Positions 42,770 through 52,382 of a stretch of DNA of 64,000 nucleotides are shown here, one piece after another (the first letter of the stretch is position 1; each line of letters opens with the position of its first letter). The DNA is taken from positions 248,001-312,000 of the forward strand of contig NZ_JACMIA010000001.1 of NCBI RefSeq assembly GCF_014252955.1, read 5' to 3'. Source of the stretch: Stappia sp. 28M-7 (lineage in GTDB: Bacteria > Pseudomonadota > Alphaproteobacteria > Rhizobiales > Stappiaceae). The notes beneath the pieces are model-generated. The model was given only the letters and a program-made list of their open reading frames with translations, had not been told where the DNA came from and made no database searches. The position numbers were made by a program, and so were the translations under genes.

Positions 42770-43017
42770 CGTCCTGTCCTTCAGTCTGGTGACGCCTTTC
42801 ACTCCGAAGCGCGATCCACGGGGCTTGCCGAGGCATCGGTGTCAGGAGCGCCTGCCAGCGGCCGCGCGTCAAAAAAGCCGGGCCAAGGCCCGGCATCGAT
42901 CCGATGACTGTAATATAGGTGTCACATTGCCAAAGGCCAAACGCATCTCCGGCATGGGAGCCATGCCTATATTGCAGTGCAGCGATGTGGTTAATGCCGA
43001 GCGGTTGCAGTCTTACT

Positions 43018-43569
43018 TCACCGTTCGCGTTCTTCGCGAAGGTTGGTGACCACCCGGCGGTTCTGCGCCTTGCATTCTTCTTCGGCGCAGTCGCGCACCT
43101 TGCGCTCGGTGCCGTAGCCCTTGGCCCAGAGCCGGTTCGGCGAAACGCCCTTGCCGACCAGATAGGCCATGACCGCATTGGCCCGGCGCGTCGACAGGGC
43201 CGTGTTGTCGCCGGCGCTGCCCGGATCGTCCGCAAAGCCCTGGATCTTGGCGAACCAGGTCCGGTTGGTCTTGAGCCACTCGGCCTGCTTGTCGAGCGTC
43301 ATGCGCGCCGTCTCGTCGATGTCGGCCGAGCCGGGCGTGAAATAGGTCCGCCGCCCGACATTGAGCATGAAGGCTTCCTCGCTGCCCGGCTCCATGTTGG
43401 CGAAGCCGAGCACCGGCGCGTTGGTGACGTCCGGTGAGGCGACGTTCTCGACCGTGTTGCAGCCGGCCAACAGGGCCGAGGCGACGAGCCCGGCAAAAAG
43501 CAGGGGCGAGAGCGGGGCGCGCGGCCGCGCGGCGGGGCGGCCGGTTTCGGGCATCGGAAAGACGGTCAC
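43018..43569 (-). CDS. OmpA-family lipoprotein (peptidoglycan-binding)
   Basis: 183 residues from GTG 43569, with CAGGAG six bases upstream and a GTGA overlap with the stop of the preceding gene. A lipobox ends a hydrophobic stretch at 'ALLAGC' (about residue 37). The OmpA C-like domain follows: 'YFTPGSADIDETA', 'IQGFADDPGS', 'LSTRRANAVMAYLVGKGV', 'RLWAKGYGTERKV' and 'QNRRVV', so the diaminopimelate-binding Asp and Arg are present. It should tie the outer membrane to peptidoglycan, like Pal. Coupling to an L,D-transpeptidase supports a cell-wall role. Confidence 0.88.
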   Translation of the reverse strand: MTVFPMPETGRPAARPRAPLSPLLFAGLVASALLAGCNTVENVASPDVTNAPVLGFANMEPGSEEAFMLNVGRRTYFTPGSADIDETARMTLDKQAEWLKTNRTWFAKIQGFADDPGSAGDNTALSTRRANAVMAYLVGKGVSPNRLWAKGYGTERKVRDCAEEECKAQNRRVVTNLREERER

Positions 43570-44228
43570 GTGCGCTCCTGATCCTTCGGGGTGCCGGCGC
43601 CCAGATGCTCCAGAACCGATACGCGGGTTCCCACGGGGCAACGCTGGTAGAGGTCGATGATGTCTTCTGGGAACATGCGGATGCAGCCCGACGAGACGTC
43701 GCTGCCGATGCTCCAGGGCTCCAGCGTGCCGTGCAGCCGGTAGCCGGTATCGGCGCCGCTGTCGTGGTGCAGGTAGAGCGCACGCGGCCCCAGCGGGTTG
43801 TTCGGGGCGCCGCCCTCGACCAGTTTCGGCAGGTCGGGCTGGCGCTTGCGCATCTCCGGAGGCGGCACCCAGCGCGGCCACAGCGACTTGCGGCGGACTT
43901 GCGCACGGCCGAACCACTGGAAGCCCTCGCGCCCGACGCCGACGCCGTAACGCAGCGCGGTGTTGTTTTCCCAGATCCAGTAAAGGAAGTGGTTGCGGGT
44001 ATCGACGACCACCGTTCCGGGCGATTCTTGCGAGAAATACTTGACCATCTGCCGGCGCCAGTGCGGCTTGATCACCGAGAAATTGGTGCGCCGATACTGG
44101 AACCCGTTGTCGGAGGCGGCCCCGTCGAACCATTTCGAGGACGCGAATGCAGGCATGGGCAGCGAAATGTTCGTCGCCATCGCACCGGCGCCGACCAGCA
44201 GCGCACGCCGTGTCATGGATGCCGTCAT
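43566..44228 (-). CDS. L,D-transpeptidase (YkuD/ErfK family), Tat-type signal
   Basis: 220 residues. The N-terminus has a twin Arg (TRRALLVGAG) and a hydrophobic core, suggesting Tat or Sec export. The YkuD domain has 'LHGTLEP' (His) and 'SSGCIRM' (catalytic Cys and Arg). It makes 3-3 peptidoglycan cross-links or attaches proteins to peptidoglycan. A very strong ribosome site (three overlapping GGAG) precedes the ATG. Its stop overlaps the start of the OmpA-like lipoprotein by four bases, so both are made together; the lipoprotein could be a partner or substrate. Confidence 0.9.
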   Translation of the reverse strand: MTASMTRRALLVGAGAMATNISLPMPAFASSKWFDGAASDNGFQYRRTNFSVIKPHWRRQMVKYFSQESPGTVVVDTRNHFLYWIWENNTALRYGVGVGREGFQWFGRAQVRRKSLWPRWVPPPEMRKRQPDLPKLVEGGAPNNPLGPRALYLHHDSGADTGYRLHGTLEPWSIGSDVSSGCIRMFPEDIIDLYQRCPVGTRVSVLEHLGAGTPKDQERT

Positions 44229-44344
44229 GCCGTCTCCTCCTCCTGACGGGCAGCCGCTCCCGCTCCGCCCTCGTCAGTATCTGCGAGCGCGGAACAGTCC
44301 TATTACTGTCCATCGCGGAGAAAACGTCAATCCTTCGAAGTTTT

Positions 44345-46018
44345 TCAGTTTGGTGACGGGCGCGGAGAAGGCGTTTCGCCGAAGTCCGCGCCGGCCGCCG
44401 ACAGCGCCTCGCGCGTGTCGAGATCGAGGCGCGCGGCCTCGCCGATCTCCACCTCTCGCATGGCCGAGGCGTTCTGCCCGATCAGGTGACGGGCGCCCGT
44501 GTCGCCCTCCAGCCGCGCCAGCGCGTCGAAATGGCTGCGGTCCCAAAGGACCGGATTGCCACGTTTGCCGTGGGTGGTGGCAAGCACGAGGGTGACGCCC
44601 TCATCCGGCCGGTAGGCCTCGATCAGCCGGTCGAGAACGGGGCCGTCGATGCCCGGCATGTCGGCGAGCAGGATCATCGCGGCATCGGCATCCGGTCCCA
44701 GGGCCTTGATACCGGTGCGGATCGAGCCTGCCATGCCGTCGGCATAGTCGGGATTGTGCACCAGCGCGACATCGAGCCCGGCAAGCGCGTCGGCGACCTG
44801 CTCGGCCATGTGGCCGGTCACCACGGTGAGGCGGGACAGCCCGCTTGCCAGCGCCGCCCTTGCAGCGATGCGCACCAGGGGGTGGCCGCCGATCCGGGCC
44901 AGAAGCTTGTTGACGCCGCCCGCCCGCCGCGACTGCCCGGCGGCCAGCAGGATGCCCTCGATCCGCCGACCGCGCGGTGCCGCCTGCAGCGGCTCCAGCG
45001 TCGCCTCGCGTGCGGGTTCGCGCGCCACCTCGCGCGGCTGCGGCCGCGTGCCGATCTCCATCAAGAGGCCGCCGACTCCCATGCCGGTGATCTCATGGGG
45101 GGTGACCGGCAGGTCCGCCATCAGCCGGTCGAGCACCCAGTCGAAGCCGTTTTCCTTGGGGCTGCGGGCGCAGCCCGGCGCGCCGAGAACCGGCACTCCG
45201 CCGACCTCGCCGACGAGCAGCAGGTTGCCCGGGTCGACGGGCATGCCGAAATGCGTGACCGTCCCGCCGGCCTGCCGGATCGCGGACGGGATGACGTCCT
45301 CCCGGTCGACGATGGCCGAGGCGCCGAAGACCAGAACCAGCTCCGCCCCGTCCGCGATCAGCGCGGCGATGGCCTTGGCCGTCTCGCCCGCCTCGTGGGC
45401 GACCCGGAGCTCGCGGGTGAGCTGCGATCCATAGACGGCCAGGCGGCTTTCGGTGATCCGCCGGGTCTTGTCGAGGGTGGCGGGCTTGAGATGCGCAAGC
45501 TGGGTTGCGACCAGCCCGACGGGGCGCGCGCGGAACGGGGCGACGCGCACTGCCCCGCGCACCGCCTGGCAGGCGGCCTCCACATCGGCGCGCGGCGCGG
45601 CGAAGGGAATGATCTTGGCCGTCGCCACCATGCGGCCACGGGTGATCCGGGCGTAGGCGGGCAAGGTGGCCAGCGTGATGGCCGGATCGATGCGGTTGGT
45701 CCGGTCGACCGCGTCCCTGTCGACCACCAGCAGGCCGTCGGCATCGGCATGGAAGTTGACGCGGCCAGTAAAGGGCGGCTCCAGCGTCATGCCGCCGCCG
45801 GACGCAGCCTGCGCGATGCGCCGCGCCGCCTCGTCCTCGTGGCAATCGTCCGGGCCGAGCCGGGCGGCAACGACCTCCGCGATGCCCGCATCCGCGATCC
45901 GTGCGATGTCGCTGGCGGTGAGCAGGTGGCCCTTCTTCAGCGCGCCGTCAGCAAGCCGCAGCGTGTGGGCGAGCAGGGCGCCTTCCGCCTCTCGCGTGGC
46001 GAGCGGGCCGAACTTCAC
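44345..46018 (-). CDS. Molybdopterin-binding domain fused to MobA/MocA-like nucleotidyltransferase
   Basis: 557 residues from GTG 46018, with GGGAGAGGGAGG upstream and a GTGA overlap with the preceding xdhC-like gene. The N-terminal about 340 residues resemble the MoeA/MoaB-type molybdopterin-binding fold ('LVLVFGASAIVDREDVIP', 'GMPVDPGNLLLVGEVGGVPVLGAPG'). From about residue 355 a nucleotidyltransferase begins with 'GILLAAGQSRRAGGVNKLL' and has 'MILLADMPGIDG' and 'GNPVLWD', typical of MocA, the molybdopterin cytidylyltransferase. It probably prepares the dinucleotide cofactor for a xanthine-oxidase-type enzyme encoded elsewhere. Confidence 0.87.
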   Translation of the reverse strand: MKFGPLATREAEGALLAHTLRLADGALKKGHLLTASDIARIADAGIAEVVAARLGPDDCHEDEAARRIAQAASGGGMTLEPPFTGRVNFHADADGLLVVDRDAVDRTNRIDPAITLATLPAYARITRGRMVATAKIIPFAAPRADVEAACQAVRGAVRVAPFRARPVGLVATQLAHLKPATLDKTRRITESRLAVYGSQLTRELRVAHEAGETAKAIAALIADGAELVLVFGASAIVDREDVIPSAIRQAGGTVTHFGMPVDPGNLLLVGEVGGVPVLGAPGCARSPKENGFDWVLDRLMADLPVTPHEITGMGVGGLLMEIGTRPQPREVAREPAREATLEPLQAAPRGRRIEGILLAAGQSRRAGGVNKLLARIGGHPLVRIAARAALASGLSRLTVVTGHMAEQVADALAGLDVALVHNPDYADGMAGSIRTGIKALGPDADAAMILLADMPGIDGPVLDRLIEAYRPDEGVTLVLATTHGKRGNPVLWDRSHFDALARLEGDTGARHLIGQNASAMREVEIGEAARLDLDTREALSAAGADFGETPSPRPSPN

Positions 46019-46728
46019 GGCCGGCCTCCCTCTCCCTTGGGTTCGGGGCTCTTGCGAAGGGCGGCGATGATGTTGGCGAGCACGGCTACGGCGATCTCGG
46101 CCGGCGAGGCCGCGCCGATATCGGCGCCGATCGGGGCATCGATGCTGTCGAAAGCGGCCGGTGTCACGCAGGCCTCCAGCAGGCGCTCGCGCCGCTTGCC
46201 ATGGGTCTTGCGGCTGCCGAGCGCACCGACATAGAAGCACCCGGCCGACAGCGCGGCGGCAAGCGGCACGTCGTCGATCTTCGGGTCATGGGTGAGCGCG
46301 GCGAGCGCGGTGTAGGGATCGAGCGCCAGCTGGTCGAGCACGTCGGCCGGCCATTCGGCGAGCAGCGTGCCGTCCGGAAACCGCTCGGGCGTGGCAAAGG
46401 CGGTGCGCGGGTCGACGACGGTCACATCGAAGCCGGCGATCTGCGCCATCGGCACCAAGGCCTGGCTGATATGGACGGCGCCGATCAGCACGATGCGCGG
46501 CGGCGGCACGCTGACGGTCAGGAAGGCCTGGCCGCCGCCTGCAAGCTCGACCAGCCCGGACTTGCCGGACCTCAGCCTGGCGCGCAGCTCCGCCGCCAGC
46601 GGATCGGCGTCCGTGATGTCGCTTGGGGCGACGAGGCGCTGGGCGCCGCTGCCGATCTCGGTGACGAGGATCGCGGGCTTGCGGCCGCTGCGGGCGGCGT
46701 TGAAACGGGCAAGGAGCTGTAGGTCCAT
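46015..46728 (-). CDS. XdhC-family protein (C-terminal Rossmann part)
   Basis: 237 residues. The second half is the XdhC Rossmann domain: 'IVLIGAVHISQALVPMA', 'DPRTAFATPERFP', 'ALTHDPKIDD', 'YVGALGSRKTHGKRRERL' and 'IGADIGAASPAEIAVAVLA'. XdhC proteins hold and sulfurate molybdenum cofactor before insertion in xanthine-dehydrogenase-type enzymes. The CoxI-like N-terminal part is encoded separately, 90 bases upstream. It is coupled to the fused MocA-like gene. Confidence 0.87.
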   Translation of the reverse strand: MDLQLLARFNAARSGRKPAILVTEIGSGAQRLVAPSDITDADPLAAELRARLRSGKSGLVELAGGGQAFLTVSVPPPRIVLIGAVHISQALVPMAQIAGFDVTVVDPRTAFATPERFPDGTLLAEWPADVLDQLALDPYTALAALTHDPKIDDVPLAAALSAGCFYVGALGSRKTHGKRRERLLEACVTPAAFDSIDAPIGADIGAASPAEIAVAVLANIIAALRKSPEPKGEGGRP

Positions 46729-46818
46729 GAAAGCGGTCCTGAAAATGGGGAGGCGCCGGCGAGCAGCACCTTGAGGCAGGCAAGGCGGATGGCGCGGAAG
46801 GGACCTTCCGCGCGCGGG

Positions 46819-47163
46819 TCAGGACGGCCGTGCCACCGGCTCCACATAGACGCGGATGCGCCCGCCACAGGACAGGCCGACGCGCCAGGCGGTCTCGTCG
46901 GCAACGCCGAATTCCAGCATGGCGGGCTTGCCGGTCTCGATCACCTCGGCCGCCTCGGCCACGACCGCGCCCTCGACGCAGCCGCCCGACACCGAGCCCT
47001 CGAAGTTTCCGTCCGCATCGATGACGAGATGCGCGCCGACCGGGCGCGGCGCCGAGCCCCAGGTCTCGACCACGGTGGCAAGGGCGACGCGGCGCCCGTC
47101 GCGGCTCCAGCTTTCCGCCAGAACCAGCGGATCGATGTCCGTCCGGATTGCATCCTGTTGCAT
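46819..47163 (-). CDS. XdhC/CoxI-family protein (N-terminal part)
   Basis: 114 residues from ATG 47163 after GGAGACGG. It matches the XdhC_CoxI domain: 'VALATVVETWGSAPRPVGAHLV', 'GSVSGGCVEGAVV', and the CxG motif in 'GLSCGGRIRVYVEP'. The Cys in the GGC and SCGG motifs are those proposed to handle the cofactor. It is the first gene of the maturation set (CoxI-like, XdhC-like, MocA fusion). No hydroxylase subunit lies in the window. Confidence 0.87.
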   Translation of the reverse strand: MQQDAIRTDIDPLVLAESWSRDGRRVALATVVETWGSAPRPVGAHLVIDADGNFEGSVSGGCVEGAVVAEAAEVIETGKPAMLEFGVADETAWRVGLSCGGRIRVYVEPVARPS

Positions 47164-47342
47164 GTCCGTCTCCTTCGTTGCCTCGAATATAGGCCGAGGC
47201 CGGCGACCTGCACAGGCTTCCCGTCGCTGGCCTTTGGTCGGAAGGGGATGGCCTCTCCTCGTCATCGCGCACAGCGCTCCAGCGCGGGTGCGGGACCCAT
47301 TGGCTCCCTTGGCGGGTGTTTTTGCTGCAACCCCTCCCAACA

Positions 47343-47381
47343 TCTTCCCGGATCTTCGGCCTTCGGCCTCGTCCGGGAAGA
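47343..47381 (+). repeat. Dispersed palindromic repeat, copy 1
   Basis: The 10-base arms TCTTCCCGGA and TCCGGGAAGA are perfect, around a core that repeats TTCGGCC. The same sequence recurs inverted at 47646-47681 and direct at 55844-55880. Confidence 0.85.
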
Positions 47382-47645
47382 CGAAGGAGAGGCGGAGCAA
47401 CGTCGGCGGGTGAGGGAAGGTGGTGCCACTTTCTCAAGGTGTCGTCCCGGTTTCGGCGCAGCCGAAGACCGGGATCCAGTAACCCCGGACGGTTCAGCCT
47501 GAGCTTCGGCGCTGTTGCCGGAACGCAGCTGGCTTCGCGCCACCATTCGCTCCGGCGGATACTGGACGCCTGCCTGCGCAGGCGTGACAGCCGGGGCCTA
47601 TTGGTTGCCAGAGCGGTTGCGGGAGTGCGCGTGTCCCTCCATGCG

Positions 47646-47681
47646 TCTTCCCGGACGAGGCCGAAGGCCGAAGATCCGGGA
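47646..47681 (-). repeat. Dispersed palindromic repeat, copy 2 (inverted)
   Basis: The reverse complement of copy 1, over about 36 bases with virtually no change. It is followed by a second module CCGGGACCGGCGAGCCG that has a near match at 55772-55792. Confidence 0.85.
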
Positions 47682-47834
47682 CCGGCGAGCCGGGGGCGCA
47701 TGAGGTGCGCTCCGAAACCATTCCACCGCCGCCGTGCCTCCCCGGTTCCGGCTCGCGCTTCGCTTGGCCGGAATGACGAACGGGAAGGGTGGTGCAAGGA
47801 GGGCGGCGGTCGCTCCCCGCACACAGCTGCAGCA

Positions 47835-47870
47835 AAGAAAAAGGGCGCCGCAAGCCTGCGGCGCCCTTCG
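47835..47870 (-). terminator. Intrinsic terminator of pckA
   Basis: Read on the minus strand, GGGCGCCGCAGG and the matching arm ending GCGGCGCCC form a strong stem followed by T5-C-T3. Confidence 0.88.
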
Positions 47871-47894
47871 ACGTGTCAGCTGTCCGCTGCGGCG

Positions 47895-49508
<1,614 letters not shown>

Positions 49509-49771
49509 GTTTCCGAGATCCCTGTATCGTATTTGGTTCGACCGGTCCTTCGTGGACCGCTGAGACTGCCGGCTGCCGCGATATGCGTCCTGTCGCGATT
49601 TCGCAATATGAGTCCGGTAGCGTGTGAACTGCCGGCGGCCCTGGTGCCGGCGCACGGAACGGCCGTCGACCCCGTGTCGGGTCCGGCCCTGCTGTCTTTT
49701 TCGCTTTTGGCAGAGCGAACCTAGTGGATGGCCCCCAAATCAACAAGCGCAACGAAGGTGGCCGGTTCGAG

Positions 49772-49787
49772 ATTAAATCGATTTAAT
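49772..49787. promoter_or_regulatory. Perfect 16-base palindrome in the pckA-MATE spacer
   Basis: ATTAAATC/GATTTAAT with a central TCGA, in a short AT-rich island of the 558-base divergent spacer (49509-50066). A second inverted repeat, TTATTTTT...AAAAATAA, lies at 49809-49829. A central CG within an AT palindrome is typical of LacI/GalR-type operators. Nothing else in the spacer is recognised. Confidence 0.5.
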
Positions 49788-50066
49788 TCACCGTTTCTGC
49801 AGTTATAATTATTTTTTAAGGAAAAATAATACGTGTTCCGGCGCCGGTTCCGGTGGAATACTCGTTTCATATCAGATCATTCGCGGATCATCCGTTCGGA
49901 ACCGCGCCAAATGGTCGCGAAACCGGGCCGCGGGACGGGCCGGACCATGGCGGATTCGCATGGCTGACCGGCCCGGCGCTTTCGGCTATGGTCGGAGCCC
50001 GATTGCCCGGCGCAAGACAGCTTCGCGCCCGCTTCCCGCCTTTTCCGTCTCACCCGTCAGGCCAAG

Positions 50067-51470
50067 ATGTCGACACTTCGCAGTCCCGCTCCCGCTTCGG
50101 CGGGGCATCATTTCCGCGCAACCGTGGCGCTGGCGCTGCCGATCATCGTGTCGCGCGCGGCGCTCGTCATCATGTTCACCGTCGACACGGTGATGGTGGG
50201 GCGGGCGAGCGCTGCCGACCTTGCCTATTTCGGCCTCGGCGTCGCGCCGCAGCTGACCTTGATGATGGTCGCCGTCGGCGCACTGCAGGCCACCGCCGTG
50301 CTGGCCTCGCAGGCGCTGGGCGCGGGCGATGCCCCGCGCGCCGGCGCGGTGCTGCGCGCCTCGCTCGCCCATGCGCTGGCGCTCGGCCTCATCTGTCTCT
50401 TCCTGTCGATGCTGGCCGAGCCGTTCTTCCTGGCAACGGGACAGGACGCGGACCTGGCCGCGGGCGCCGCGCGCGTCTCGCACGCCTTCGGCTTCGGCAT
50501 GCCGGGCATCCTGCTTTTCGTCGCCTGCAACCTGTTCATGGAGGCGACCGGCCGGCCCAAGACCGGCATGGTGATCATGCTGGCTGCCAATCTCGTCAAC
50601 GTGCCGCTGAATGCGCTGCTCGGCTACGGCTGGGGCGGCTGGTTCGCCGCCGGCGGGGCGGAAGGCATCATGATGGCGAGCACCATCGCCCGCACGCTCG
50701 CCGGCCTGACCATCCTGACCATCCTGGCGATGCAGGCCCGGCGCGACGACACGTTCCGCATCCTGCCGCGCCGCAGCGCCGGGGCGGCCGCGCTCGGCCT
50801 GTGGGCGGACCCGGATGCGCGCCTGCTGCGCCGGCTCGGCCTGCCGATGGGCCTTGCCCAGGGCGTGGAAAGCGCCGCCTTCGCCACCGTCGTGATGATG
50901 GCCGGCTGGCTCGGTACCGCGCAGCTTGCCGCCTACCAGACGACGATGAGCCTCGTCACGCTGACCTTCATGATGGCCATCGGCACCGGCGGGGCGACGG
51001 CGATCCGGGTGGGCCGGGCCTTCGGCGAGGGCGACATGGCCAATGTCGGGCGCGCCGGCTGGACGGGCATCGCGCTCGGCGGGCTGTGGCCGCTGCCGGT
51101 GGCGCTGCTGTTCCTGCTGTCGCCGGAAACGGCGGCAAGGGCCGTGACCTCCGACCCGCGGACGGTCGAGGCGGCGGCGCAGGCGCTCTTCGTCGCCGGC
51201 TTCATGCTGTCGATCGACGCGGCGATGGCGGTGACCATCGGCGCCCTGCGGGGGCTTGGCGACGTGTGGTGGCCGACCCTGTGGCAGATCGGGGCGTTCT
51301 GGCTGATCGCGATTCCGGTCGCCTATGTGATGGCGATCGTGCTGGCGGTCGGAGCGGGCGGGCTGATCGGCGGGCTGATCGCCGGCATCATCGTCTCCTT
51401 CACCGGCCTGTCGTTGCGCTTCGCGCGCCAGAGCGCGATGCGGCGCCTTTCGCCGGTGGTTCCGCTGTAG
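50067..51470 (+). CDS. MATE-family efflux transporter
   Basis: 467 residues with about twelve hydrophobic segments in two homologous halves. The N-terminal half has 'LALPIIVSRAALVIMFTVDTVMVGR' in spaced form and the second half begins near residue 250 with 'LRRLGLPMGLAQGVES'. It exports cationic or drug-like compounds using a sodium or proton gradient; the substrate is unknown. It is placed between pckA and chvI, divergent from the first, 108 bases before the second. Confidence 0.88.
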   Translation: MSTLRSPAPASAGHHFRATVALALPIIVSRAALVIMFTVDTVMVGRASAADLAYFGLGVAPQLTLMMVAVGALQATAVLASQALGAGDAPRAGAVLRASLAHALALGLICLFLSMLAEPFFLATGQDADLAAGAARVSHAFGFGMPGILLFVACNLFMEATGRPKTGMVIMLAANLVNVPLNALLGYGWGGWFAAGGAEGIMMASTIARTLAGLTILTILAMQARRDDTFRILPRRSAGAAALGLWADPDARLLRRLGLPMGLAQGVESAAFATVVMMAGWLGTAQLAAYQTTMSLVTLTFMMAIGTGGATAIRVGRAFGEGDMANVGRAGWTGIALGGLWPLPVALLFLLSPETAARAVTSDPRTVEAAAQALFVAGFMLSIDAAMAVTIGALRGLGDVWWPTLWQIGAFWLIAIPVAYVMAIVLAVGAGGLIGGLIAGIIVSFTGLSLRFARQSAMRRLSPVVPL

Positions 51471-51578
51471 CGGTCGGCGATTGCTGCCGGGCATCGCCAT
51501 AATTTATGCGCATTTGCACCCGCAAGGCTGATAAACCAAGACGAGCGAACAAGAAGAACGGGTTCAGGGCTTTCGACC

Positions 51579-52277
51579 ATGCCGACGATCGCACTCGTAG
51601 ACGACGACCGCAATATCCTGACCTCGGTCTCCATTGCACTGGAGAGCGAAGGATACAGGGTCCATACCTATACGGACGGCTCCTCGGCCCTCGACCGGCT
51701 GATCACCGATCCGCCGGATCTTGCCATCTTCGATATCAAGATGCCGCGCATGGACGGCATGGAGCTGCTGCGGCGGCTGCGCCAGAAGTCCGACCTGCCG
51801 GTGATCTTCCTGACCAGCAAGGACGACGAGATCGACGAGCTGTTCGGTCTCAAGATGGGCGCCGACGACTTCATCCGCAAACCGTTCTCGCAGCGGCTGC
51901 TGGTGGAGCGCGTCAAGGCGGTGCTGCGCCGCGTGCAGCCGCGCGACCCGGCGACGAGCAAGCAGGAAAGCGACAAGCTGCTGGAGCGCGGCGACCTGAT
52001 CATGGACCAGGAGCGCCACACCTCCATGTGGAAGGGCCAGCCGGTGACGCTGACCGTCACCGAGTTCCTGATCCTTTACGCGCTCGCCCATCGTCCGGGC
52101 GTGGTCAAGAGCCGCAACGCCTTGATGGATGCGGCCTATGACGATCAGGTCTATGTGGACGATCGCACCATCGATAGCCATATCAAGCGGCTGCGGAAGA
52201 AGTTCAAGCTGGTCGACGACAGCTTCGACATGATCGAGACGCTGTACGGCGTCGGCTACCGCTTCCGCGAGGGCTGA
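51579..52277 (+). CDS. chvI: Response regulator ChvI (OmpR type)
   Basis: 232 residues. The receiver domain has the acidic pocket Asp8-Asp10, the phosphoacceptor Asp52 ('[11 protein letters not shown]') and the conserved Thr and Lys. The C-terminal winged helix (about 135-230) ends '[11 protein letters not shown]'. In rhizobia ChvI, with ChvG, controls acid and envelope stress, exopolysaccharide and carbon genes. The neighbour chvG starts 105 bases on. Confidence 0.95.
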   Translation: MPTIALVDDDRNILTSVSIALESEGYRVHTYTDGSSALDRLITDPPDLAIFDIKMPRMDGMELLRRLRQKSDLPVIFLTSKDDEIDELFGLKMGADDFIRKPFSQRLLVERVKAVLRRVQPRDPATSKQESDKLLERGDLIMDQERHTSMWKGQPVTLTVTEFLILYALAHRPGVVKSRNALMDAAYDDQVYVDDRTIDSHIKRLRKKFKLVDDSFDMIETLYGVGYRFREG

Positions 52278-52382
52278 CGGCAGCGCCGCGCCCGCCCGGT
52301 CGATGCGCGACGCAGGCGGGGCGGCGTGCCTGCAAGGCGTGGCCGGGACGGCCCCGGTCGGGGAAAGTGCCGGGAAAGATGA

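Larger units (their letters stand above)
47164..47894. repeat. Repeat-rich intergenic mosaic between the coxI-like gene and pckA
   Basis: About 730 bases without a supportable gene. It contains two copies of a dispersed palindromic element (47343-47381 and, inverted, 47646-47681), a hairpin with arms CCCGGTTTCGGC and GCCGAAGACCGGG (47446-47473), CGCCTGC/GCAGGCG (47567-47584), and a segment near 47745-47780 reading TCCGGCTCGCGCTTCGCTTGG, of the style of dispersed repeats in alphaproteobacterial spacers. The pckA terminator lies at the right end. Confidence 0.6.
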
